DNA from: Oceanospirillales bacterium
GTDB taxonomy: Bacteria > Pseudomonadota > Gammaproteobacteria > Xanthomonadales > SZUA-36
DNA: 5,210 bases
Reading direction: 5' to 3'
NCBI GenBank assembly: GCA_003232965.1
Contig: QIKG01000299.1
Coordinates: 1-5,210 of the forward strand
The notes below the pieces were generated by a model, which saw only the letters and a list, made by a program, of their open reading frames with translations, was not told the origin of the DNA and made no database searches. The position numbers and the translations under genes were made by a program. Shown here in pieces: positions 1 through 5,210 of the stretch; the stretch's first letter is position 1, and each line of letters opens with the position of its first letter.

Positions 1-1804
1 CATCATAGCGATTGCCCAAACGCGCCACTACCGCCTGCACTGCCATATAGCTGCGAACCAATGTTTCCAGACCTTCACCGGACAATGGTGGCGCGTCCTG
101 ATCATACACAAGACTGGCATTATCCATTGCGCGTGCCAGCAAATATTCATTTAACTCGGCATCGTCCTTAATGTAATGCTCCTGTTTGCCTTTTTTGATT
201 TTATATAAAGGCGGCTGGCCGATATAGATGTAACCGTTTTCAACCAACTCTGGCATTTGCCGATAGAAAAAGGTCAGCAAAAGCGTGCGGATGTGCGAAC
301 CATCCACATCCGCATCCGTCATGATGATGATTCGATGGTAGCGTAATTTTTCAATATCGAATTCATCCTTGCCGATGCCACAACCAAGGGCTGTAATCAG
401 CGTGCCAATCTCTGCTGACTGTAACATCTTGTCAAACCTAGCTTTTTCTACATTCAGAATCTTACCGCGTAGCGGTAATATGGCCTGGAATTTACGGTTT
501 CTACCTTGTTTGGCAGAGCCTCCGGCTGAGTCCCCTTCCACTAGAAATATTTCCGAGAGGCTGGGATCCTTTTCCTGACAGTCTGCGAGCTTGCCTGGCA
601 AACCAGCAATATCTAAAACGCCTTTCCGCCGGGTCATGTCCCTGGCTTTGCGCGCGGCCTCGCGGGCACGCGATGCATCAACCACTTTTGAGGTTATCAG
701 CTTAGCTTCTGTCGGGTTTTCCAGTAGGAACTCCTTCAGTGAGCTACCAACCATAGACTCAACCATCGGTTTTACTTCCGATGACACCAACTTGTCTTTG
801 GTTTGCGATGAAAACTTAGGGTCAGGCACCTTGACCGATAACACGGCAAGCAAACCCTCTCGACAATCATCACCACTCATATGTGATTTATCTTTTTTAC
901 CCTGACTTGACTGGTCAATATACTGGTTGATGGTGCGAGTTAAAGCCGAGCGGAAGCCGGATAGGTGACTACCACCATCCCGTTGTGGGATATTATTGGT
1001 AAAGCAATATACGCCCTCCTGATAGGAGTCGGTCCACTGCATCGCAACCTCACATACAACCCCTTCAATCTCTTTGGTAAAACTTATAACTGTTTGATGT
1101 AGTGGTGTTTTTTTCTTACCAAGATACTCTACAAAAGATTTAATTCCGCCTTCATATGAGAATACTTTGCTTTTATTGTTGCGTTCATCACGAAGCTCAA
1201 TATAGACTCCGGAATTTAGGAACGAAAGCTCTCTCAGGCGCTTAGCAAGCACATCATACTTAAACTCAACATCGGAAAATATTTCCCTGCTGGGAAGAAA
1301 ACGAATCAAGGAACCGGTCGTGTCAGTTGTTTCAAACGCTTTCATTGGTTCTAGTGGCACACCTAGGTGGTAGGTTTGTCGCCACACCTTGCCGTCACGG
1401 CAAATTTCCAAGTCCAGGGTATCGGATAAAGCATTGACCACCGACACACCTACACCGTGTAAACCGCCGGAAACTTTGTATGAGTTATCATCAAACTTAC
1501 CGCCAGCGTGTAAAACAGTCATAATAACTTCAGCTGCCGAAATACCCTCTTCTTCGTGGATATCGACCGGAATACCACGACCATTATCACTAACGCTGAC
1601 ACTTCCATCTTCGTTAATGCTAACTACTATTTTGTCACAGTGACCCGCCAAGGCCTCATCAATACTATTATCAACGACCTCAAACACCATATGGTGCAAG
1701 CCGGTACCGTCATCAGTATCGCCAATGTACATACCGGGACGCTTGCGTACAGCATCAAGGCCTTTTAATACCTTAATACTGGAGGAATCGTAATTCTGGC
1801 TCAT
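1..1804 (-). CDS. gyrB: DNA gyrase subunit B, partial (C-terminal end beyond window)
   Basis: ATPase subunit of DNA gyrase, the type IIA topoisomerase that introduces negative supercoils as an A2B2 tetramer with GyrA. The frame is open from an ATG at 1804 to the left edge, giving 601 codons of a protein that is about 800 residues in related bacteria. The N-terminal GHKL ATPase domain shows catalytic Glu42, Asn46 and Asp73 in DNGRG, the lid glycines in GGLHGVGVSVVN, and the QTK loop lysine at 336. The TOPRIM domain follows, with EGDSAGGSAKQGRNRK (Glu423) and the metal-binding TDADVDGSH (Asp497, Asp499, Asp501). The fragment ends in the segment after TOPRIM that is typical of gammaproteobacterial GyrB. 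The start is supported by GGAG 8 nt upstream (1813-1816) and by alignment with E. coli GyrB, whose ATPase residue numbers match exactly. It is last in the cluster, 119 bp after recF, with no convincing promoter of its own. Identity is certain; only the length is unknown. Confidence 0.99.
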   Translation of the reverse strand, partial: MSQNYDSSSIKVLKGLDAVRKRPGMYIGDTDDGTGLHHMVFEVVDNSIDEALAGHCDKIVVSINEDGSVSVSDNGRGIPVDIHEEEGISAAEVIMTVLHAGGKFDDNSYKVSGGLHGVGVSVVNALSDTLDLEICRDGKVWRQTYHLGVPLEPMKAFETTDTTGSLIRFLPSREIFSDVEFKYDVLAKRLRELSFLNSGVYIELRDERNNKSKVFSYEGGIKSFVEYLGKKKTPLHQTVISFTKEIEGVVCEVAMQWTDSYQEGVYCFTNNIPQRDGGSHLSGFRSALTRTINQYIDQSSQGKKDKSHMSGDDCREGLLAVLSVKVPDPKFSSQTKDKLVSSEVKPMVESMVGSSLKEFLLENPTEAKLITSKVVDASRAREAARKARDMTRRKGVLDIAGLPGKLADCQEKDPSLSEIFLVEGDSAGGSAKQGRNRKFQAILPLRGKILNVEKARFDKMLQSAEIGTLITALGCGIGKDEFDIEKLRYHRIIIMTDADVDGSHIRTLLLTFFYRQMPELVENGYIYIGQPPLYKIKKGKQEHYIKDDAELNEYLLARAMDNASLVYDQDAPPLSGEGLETLVRSYMAVQAVVARLGNRYD

Positions 1805-1923
1805 CTAGTGTGCTCCATTATCTAATCACTTAACCCCGCACAGTGACTCGCTCGCAAGCGCTGATACGACTACTTAAGCTGATTGAATGTTGTTCTGTTG
1901 TTTACTGGAATAATTGTTAGATA

Positions 1924-3021
1924 TTATAGCATTTTTGAGACTTTTCCGTGTTTCACGTGAAACACAGCGTGGTCCGGCTTGTTGTTTTTTAAATCGCCCA
2001 ACCATGCAGGCAAGTCTGGCGCTACCGAGGTAATCCATAGCTGTGAACCACTGGAGCACACCCTTTTAAACAAACAAGAAAGCGTTTCACTATCAAGCTC
2101 TGATGCGGGATCATCCAGTAGCACCAGCGGCTCGATTTTGTTTTCCTGAAGGTGTTCAATCTGTGCCACCAACATTGCGCACGCGAGGGCTTTTTGCTGG
2201 CCCCTGGAAAATCTGTCTTTTACCTTGTCACGACCGCAAAACATTGCAATGTCAGCACGGTGAGGGCCTCCCAGCGTTTGGCCCGCCTCCATGTCTCTTT
2301 TTCGGTTTTCTGCTAGATAAGCCGGATAGTCTTCACCCGACCAGCCCCGGCTGTATTCAAACGAGACCTCCGGAATTGTTGTTGTTATTGCTGCCAACGC
2401 CTTGTTTATGTGTGGCATGAGGGTATTAAATGCTTCGTTACGCATGCCTGTAATCGCAAGCGCTGCCTCAGCAAGCTGTAAATCCAATGAATCTAGTATT
2501 GTTTGGTTTGCGCTGGTCGCCGCTTGCTTTAAAAGAGCGTTGCGCTGTTTTAGGCTCCGGTGGAATCGATACCAAGCGGATAGAAAATTTGGTTTCACGT
2601 GAAACACCGACCAATCGAGGTATTGCCGACGATAAACTGGCCCGCCATCAACAAGAAGGTGGCTGTTTGGCTCAAACAACACATAAGGTAATAGATGAGC
2701 TAGTCCGGAACGGTGCTTAACCTCTTCTCCATCCAAGCGACCGCGCCAGCGACTTATGCTGCGTTCAATACCGAGTTTGTGCTTGTGCTTGCCGGTTTCC
2801 AACTCACAATATAATTGTAAGTGTTTTTCGCTGGGGCCAATAAGGTCGCGGTGACTACCACTGCGGAAGCTACGCCCCTTGGACAACATCACCAGCGACT
2901 CCAGCACGCTGGTCTTGCCAGCACCGTTTGCGCCGATGATAAAATTCAGGCGAGGGTGGGGCGCTAAAAGCGCTTGCTCAATATTACGGAAATTATTTAT
3001 AGTAAGTTTTAATACCTGCAC
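1924..3021 (-). CDS. recF: DNA replication and repair protein RecF
   Basis: SMC/ABC-like ATPase that binds gapped DNA and, with RecO and RecR, helps RecA load onto SSB-coated single strands during gap repair and fork restart. Counting from the proposed GTG start (365 residues; E. coli RecF has 357), Walker A GANGAGKT is at about 30-37, the ABC signature SRGQQK at 272-277 and Walker B with the D-loop, VLLDDPASELD, at 300-310. The LGGPHRAD motif before the signature is also present. The frame is open up to a TTG at 3048, and GTG codons lie at 3039 and 3021. I chose 3021 because MQVLKLTINNFRN then aligns with the usual RecF start (MSLTRLLIRDFRN in E. coli). The GTG at 3039 has the better G-rich upstream stretch and remains possible. 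The gene follows dnaN by about 35 bp and is probably cotranscribed with it. Two parS palindromes lie inside it, both read as VFHVK. Confidence 0.97.
   Translation of the reverse strand: MQVLKLTINNFRNIEQALLAPHPRLNFIIGANGAGKTSVLESLVMLSKGRSFRSGSHRDLIGPSEKHLQLYCELETGKHKHKLGIERSISRWRGRLDGEEVKHRSGLAHLLPYVLFEPNSHLLVDGGPVYRRQYLDWSVFHVKPNFLSAWYRFHRSLKQRNALLKQAATSANQTILDSLDLQLAEAALAITGMRNEAFNTLMPHINKALAAITTTIPEVSFEYSRGWSGEDYPAYLAENRKRDMEAGQTLGGPHRADIAMFCGRDKVKDRFSRGQQKALACAMLVAQIEHLQENKIEPLVLLDDPASELDSETLSCLFKRVCSSGSQLWITSVAPDLPAWLGDLKNNKPDHAVFHVKHGKVSKML
1949..1964. promoter_or_regulatory. parS: parS site 1 (ParB-binding centromere), perfect
   Basis: The 16-bp palindrome TGTTTCACGTGAAACA matches the conserved bacterial chromosomal parS consensus (TGTTNCACGTGAAACA) with no mismatch. 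One extra base pair on each side makes an 18-bp perfect palindrome at 1948-1965. In this family parS nucleates ParB, which spreads on DNA, loads SMC/MukB-type condensins in many species, and directs origin segregation with ParA. The site lies near the 3' end of recF, where the 18 bp are read exactly as the codons VFHVKH. No parA or parB is in the window, so the partner protein is inferred. Confidence 0.93.
2591..2606. promoter_or_regulatory. parS: parS site 2 (ParB-binding centromere), one mismatch
   Basis: GGTTTCACGTGAAACA differs from the consensus palindrome TGTTTCACGTGAAACA only at its first base and keeps the central CACGTG and both inner arms. It lies 642 bp, centre to centre, from the perfect site and is also inside recF, read as VFHVKP after LDWS. 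Mismatches at the outer position are generally better tolerated by ParB than changes in the core. It is likely a functional but possibly weaker site. Confidence 0.85.
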
Positions 3022-3056
3022 CGCGAATACCGAGTTCACCCACCCCAAATGTTAGC

Positions 3057-4157
3057 TTAGAGTTTTAGTGGCATAACCACATGGCGAATGTTGTCATTAT
3101 CAGGTTCAGTCACCAAACAGCTGGAGCTAGGATCCTGCATTGACATCACTACCATTTCGCTATCCAAGGCGTTTAATGCATCCAAAAGATAGGTAACATT
3201 AAAGCCGAGTTGAGTGTTTTCCATGTCTTGTTCGATAGTGAGATTTTCAACCGCTTCTTCCTGGTCGCGGTTGTGAGCCACAATTTTCATATTATTATCA
3301 ACGAGTTCCAGTCTAACACCGTGGTATTTTTCGTTCGATAAAATAGATACCCGCTGTAATGCACGAATCATTTCAGCTCGGTCTGTACGAAAAGATTTTT
3401 CTGCACCTACTGGTATCACGGCCTGATATTCCGGGAAGCGACCATCGATTAATTTTGAGGTGAACATCACCTTGCCGCGAACCAAGCGAACAAACTTTTC
3501 TGACAGGCTCAACTCAACACTCTGATCACTGTCAGATAACATCCTGATGAGCTCTAAAACACCCTTGCGCGGCACAATCAGCTTCAAGTCAGCGTCCAGG
3601 TTCAGTTGCGTATTTAAATCACTTAGCGCTAATCTATGGCCGTCGGTGGCAACCGTACGCAATCGCGAACTGCTTAAATCAAACAACAGGCCATTGAGAT
3701 AATAGCGAACATCGCCATTGGCCATAGCAAAGGCCGTTTTATCCAGTATTTGTTTTAAGCCTTTCTCTTCAATCTGTACGGTTTGCATTGATTCTGTGGC
3801 TTCAATGGTAGGGAATTCTGAAGCTGGTAGGGTACTTAGCGTAAACCGACTGCGCCCTGCCTTGACCAGCACCCGTTCACCTTCTTGTTCAAAACTAATT
3901 TCAACACCATCCGGTAAAGCACGACAAATATCCACCAACTTGCGTGCCGGGACTGTGGTCTCACCAGGCTCAGATACAATGGCAGAAGCCGTCGCTACCA
4001 GTTCGACTTCCATATCCGTACCTGTTACCGAGATTTGATCCTCTTTTGCAACAATCAGAAAGTTGGCTAATACCGGTAAAGTCTGTCTTCTTTCGACTAC
4101 GCCGACTACTTGAGATAGTGGTTGCAGGATGGCTTCGCGCTGAATACTGAATTTCAT
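3057..4157 (-). CDS. dnaN: DNA polymerase III beta subunit (sliding clamp)
   Basis: Ring-shaped homodimeric processivity clamp that encircles DNA and tethers polymerase III and other clamp-binding proteins such as MutS, Hda and translesion polymerases. The product is 366 residues, the same length as E. coli DnaN, with three clamp-fold domains of about 120 residues each. Visible family motifs are the start MKFSIQRE, TLPVLANFLI near 26-35, TGTDMEVEL near 46-53, ATDGHRLA at 170-177 (part of the protein-binding cleft), KLIDGRFPEYQAVIP at 235-249, and the C-terminal VMPLKL that lines the cleft (E. coli VMPMRL, so one Arg to Lys change). The ATG at 4157 has AGGA 7 nt upstream (4165-4168), which settles the start. 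A promoter is visible 50-78 bp upstream in the dnaA-dnaN spacer, so the gene can be expressed separately from dnaA. recF follows closely and is likely cotranscribed. Confidence 0.99.
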   Translation of the reverse strand: MKFSIQREAILQPLSQVVGVVERRQTLPVLANFLIVAKEDQISVTGTDMEVELVATASAIVSEPGETTVPARKLVDICRALPDGVEISFEQEGERVLVKAGRSRFTLSTLPASEFPTIEATESMQTVQIEEKGLKQILDKTAFAMANGDVRYYLNGLLFDLSSSRLRTVATDGHRLALSDLNTQLNLDADLKLIVPRKGVLELIRMLSDSDQSVELSLSEKFVRLVRGKVMFTSKLIDGRFPEYQAVIPVGAEKSFRTDRAEMIRALQRVSILSNEKYHGVRLELVDNNMKIVAHNRDQEEAVENLTIEQDMENTQLGFNVTYLLDALNALDSEMVVMSMQDPSSSCLVTEPDNDNIRHVVMPLKL

Positions 4158-4206
4158 CTTTTGTTCCTGTGTTAATTAATAAGATATATATATATAAAGA
4201 CTAGTA

Positions 4207-4235
4207 ATAATAGGGCTTATGGTTATCTGTGTAAA
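4207..4235 (-). promoter_or_regulatory. Predicted sigma70-type promoter for dnaN (and recF)
   Basis: On the minus strand a -35 hexamer TTTACA (4235-4230) is followed by a 17-bp spacer and a -10 hexamer TATTAT (4212-4207). Each hexamer has one mismatch to the consensus and the spacing is optimal. Transcription would start near 4200 and give a leader of roughly 43 nt before the dnaN ATG. A DnaA-box-like sequence overlaps the -35 element, which suggests control by DnaA. The prediction is from sequence only. Confidence 0.6.
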
Positions 4236-4236
4236 A
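4228..4236 (-). promoter_or_regulatory. Weak DnaA box overlapping the dnaN -35 element
   Basis: Minus-strand TTTTACACA has one mismatch to the DnaA box consensus TTATNCACA, at position 3. It overlaps the proposed -35 hexamer of the dnaN promoter, so bound DnaA would probably block RNA polymerase there. One-mismatch boxes occur by chance fairly often, so this rests mainly on its position next to two perfect boxes. Confidence 0.4.
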
Positions 4237-4315
4237 GCGCATTATTATCATATATTTCAATATGTTAAGTTAATCATAAGTCTTTGTTGAAAACCTGTAT
4301 AGTCTGTTTACAAGC

Positions 4316-4324
4316 TGTGGATAA
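4316..4324 (-). promoter_or_regulatory. DnaA box, perfect (minus orientation)
   Basis: The minus strand reads TTATCCACA, the strongest form of the DnaA box recognised by the domain IV helix-turn-helix of DnaA. It faces a second perfect box at 4351-4359, with 26 bp between them, and borders the AT-rich tract. Together they may form an initiator complex or an autoregulatory site. Confidence 0.85.
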
Positions 4325-4350
4325 ATAGCACTAGTGGTTTTATACCATAG

Positions 4351-4359
4351 TTATCCACA
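4351..4359 (+). promoter_or_regulatory. DnaA box, perfect (plus orientation)
   Basis: TTATCCACA on the plus strand is a perfect DnaA box, inverted relative to the one at 4316-4324. A degenerate copy, ACATCCACA (4362-4370, two mismatches), follows immediately in the same orientation and could act as a weak cooperative site, since closely spaced weak boxes next to strong ones are common in origins. Confidence 0.85.
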
Positions 4360-4396
4360 AAACATCCACACCATTGTACATTGCTTTTAGCTTACA

Positions 4397-4543
4397 ACCT
4401 AGATCCTGCAAGTGCTCGCACTCACTCAGCACAAGCTCTTGATCCGTATAGCAAATGAAACTTTTCGGCAATCACAATGAGGATCCCACTCAACGCCTAC
4501 TGTTGGTGCACTGCCTAAGCACGATCACTTGCAGGATCTAGGT
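4397..4543 (-). repeat. 147-bp inverted-repeat element between dnaA and dnaN
   Basis: The arms ACCTAGATCCTGCAAGTG (4397-4414) and CACTTGCAGGATCTAGGT (4526-4543) are a perfect 18-bp inverted repeat. Read as minus-strand RNA, the pairing continues inwards to 4433 and 4507. One mismatch is followed by nine pairs, two mismatches and seven more pairs, making 34 of 37 positions paired with five G-U wobbles. The remaining 73 nt form a loop region in which no strong structure is evident. It starts about 40 nt after the dnaA stop, so it would lie in the dnaA 3' untranslated RNA or the leader of a read-through transcript. It could be a structured RNA, a small palindromic mobile element, or part of the origin. 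I do not recognise its family. No open frame in it looks like a gene. Confidence 0.7.
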
Positions 4544-4583
4544 ACAAAAAAACCGGAAACGCGTGCTGAGCCCCGAGCTAGCG

Positions 4584-5210
4584 TCAGGTTGTCAGTTCAC
4601 GCAACAACCGTGACCAGTCTTCTCGCAAACGCGCATCGGTTTCACATTTTTCTTCCATCACCTTGCAAGCATGCATGACGGTGGTGTGGTCTTTCCCGCC
4701 AAACGCATCACCAATTTCAGGCAAGCTGTGGTCGGTTAGTTCCTTTGCCAGCGACATCGCCATTTGTCGCGGACGCACAATGGAGCGCATGCGTCGCTTA
4801 CCGAGGATGTCACTTACCCGGATTTTGTAATATTCCGCTACCGTTCGCTGAATATTTTCAATGGATATAAGCCGGTCATGCACCATTAGCAGATCGCGCA
4901 GCGTTTCTGTAGCAAAGCTCACATCTATAGGCCTGCCGGTGAAACGCGAATTGGCACTGAGGCTATTAAGAGCGCCTTCTAAATCGCGCACATTAGAGCG
5001 CATTCGTTTGGCCAACAGGAACGCCACATCTTCTGGTAGGTTCATGCTCTTTTCTTCCGCCTTACTCATTAGAATCGCAACTCGGGTTTCAAAATCAGGG
5101 GGCTCAATAGCGACAGTAAGTCCCCAGCCGAACCTTGAGCGCAGACGAGATTCAATGCCTTTGACTTCTTTAGGATAACGGTCGCAGGTAAGGATAATTT
5201 GTTGCTGACC
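4584..5210 (-). CDS. dnaA: Chromosomal replication initiator protein DnaA, partial (N-terminus beyond window)
   Basis: AAA+ ATPase that binds DnaA boxes, assembles at oriC, melts the duplex and recruits DnaB helicase; it also acts as a transcription regulator. The window holds the last 208 residues, matching E. coli residues 260-467 without a length change. The fragment begins in the AAA+ core (IILTCDRYPKE), followed by the arginine finger in RLRSRFGWG (Arg26 here, Arg285 in E. coli) and the sensor II region RMRSNVRDLEGALN. Domain IV, the DNA-binding helix-turn-helix, carries RPRQMAMSLAKELT and the signature GGKDHTTVMHACK. The protein ends RELTT with a TGA stop at 4584-4586. The frame is open from the right edge; the ATG at 5069 is internal, since conserved AAA+ sequence continues upstream of it. 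The promoter and start are outside the window. The 3' end is followed by a 7-T run on the minus strand and then the inverted-repeat element. Confidence 0.99.
   Translation of the reverse strand, partial: GQQQIILTCDRYPKEVKGIESRLRSRFGWGLTVAIEPPDFETRVAILMSKAEEKSMNLPEDVAFLLAKRMRSNVRDLEGALNSLSANSRFTGRPIDVSFATETLRDLLMVHDRLISIENIQRTVAEYYKIRVSDILGKRRMRSIVRPRQMAMSLAKELTDHSLPEIGDAFGGKDHTTVMHACKVMEEKCETDARLREDWSRLLRELTT

Larger units (their letters stand above)
4172..4300. other. AT-rich tract, candidate DNA-unwinding element
   Basis: By hand count about 100 of 130 bases at 4171-4300 are A or T. The tract includes the palindrome TTAATTAA (4172-4179) and a 13-nt alternating AT run (4184-4196). It lies directly beside a pair of perfect DnaA boxes, the arrangement expected of an origin unwinding region. 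It also contains the dnaN promoter and leader, which could explain part of the AT richness, so an origin function is inference. No gene is visible here. Confidence 0.45.
4158..4583. other. dnaA-dnaN intergenic region, candidate oriC or DnaA-controlled region
   Basis: This 426-bp gene-free spacer holds, from dnaN towards dnaA, the AT-rich tract with the dnaN promoter, a weak DnaA box, two perfect DnaA boxes in opposite orientation, and a 147-bp inverted-repeat element carrying five GATC sites. In several bacterial groups the origin lies on one or both sides of dnaA, so oriC function here is plausible. Against it, only two boxes are perfect, and the other flank of dnaA, often the main origin in Pseudomonas-like bacteria, lies outside the window. 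The nearby parS sites show only that the origin is close. Confidence 0.5.

Noticed and set aside
460..475. GyrB position equivalent to E. coli Lys447 (a quinolone-resistance site) is Arg446 in LRGK.
   Set aside because: LRGK is a common natural variant in GyrB of other bacteria, and Asp425 (E. coli Asp426) is intact, so this is not evidence of resistance.
1805..1923. Possible separate gyrB promoter (GATAAT about 20 bp upstream of the ATG).
   Set aside because: No acceptable -35 hexamer lies at 16-18 bp, and the implied leader would be too short to place the ribosome binding site comfortably.
2103..2420. Plus-strand open frames across recF and the other genes (for example 2103-2420, 591-905 and 3718-4038).
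   Set aside because: They are antisense shadows of strongly conserved genes, with no recognisable protein motifs of their own.
4394..4546. Three-base direct repeat ACA flanking the inverted-repeat element, as a transposon target duplication.
   Set aside because: Three bases are easily expected by chance, and no other copy exists in the window to define the element ends.
4390..4550. Integron attC site.
   Set aside because: The outer arms lack the GTTRRRY/RYYYAAC core sites, and no integrase or cassette is nearby.
4546..4586. Possible intrinsic terminator after dnaA: 7-T run on the minus strand preceded by GC-rich sequence.
   Set aside because: The best stem found (about six pairs including several G-U, with a loop of about 11 nt) is too weak to support a terminator call.
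4640..4655. parS-like half site GGTTTCAC in dnaA; similar half sites near 2066 and 4935.
   Set aside because: They lack the central CACGTG and the second arm, so they are not parS.

Overview
The window holds four core genes, all on the minus strand, in transcription order dnaA (5' end outside the window), dnaN, recF, gyrB (3' end outside the window). This order is the classical origin-proximal replication cluster of many bacteria. The GyrB fragment stops inside what looks like the extra segment after the TOPRIM domain that gammaproteobacterial GyrB proteins carry, and DnaA and DnaN follow the Escherichia/Pseudomonas versions almost residue for residue. The organism is therefore very probably a gammaproteobacterium. 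Genus cannot be told from the sequence alone. The genes look vertically inherited, and no frameshift, insertion or foreign cargo was found in them.

Layout from right to left, in the direction of transcription. Positions 5210-4584 hold the last 208 codons of dnaA. Positions 4583-4158 are a 426-bp spacer. It holds a 147-bp element bounded by perfect 18-bp inverted repeats, two perfect DnaA boxes facing each other with 26 bp between them, an AT-rich tract (about 77% A+T by hand count), and a good sigma70-type promoter for dnaN. Positions 4157-3057 are dnaN. recF follows after a short gap and ends at 1924. A 119-bp spacer (1923-1805) with no convincing promoter precedes gyrB, which starts at 1804 after a GGAG ribosome binding site.

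The gene products work together. DnaA opens the origin, the DnaN clamp tethers polymerase III, RecF loads recombination proteins at gaps behind stalled forks, and gyrase removes the supercoils made by fork movement. The non-coding signals fit an origin-proximal location. Two ParB-binding parS palindromes lie inside recF, one perfect and one with a single mismatch. The dnaA-dnaN spacer has the parts expected of an origin or of a DnaA-controlled regulatory region.

No new multi-gene system was found. The items most worth a second look are the parS pair embedded in recF codons and the 147-bp inverted-repeat element. The imperfect inner part of that element pairs through G-U wobbles only when read as RNA in the dnaA direction.
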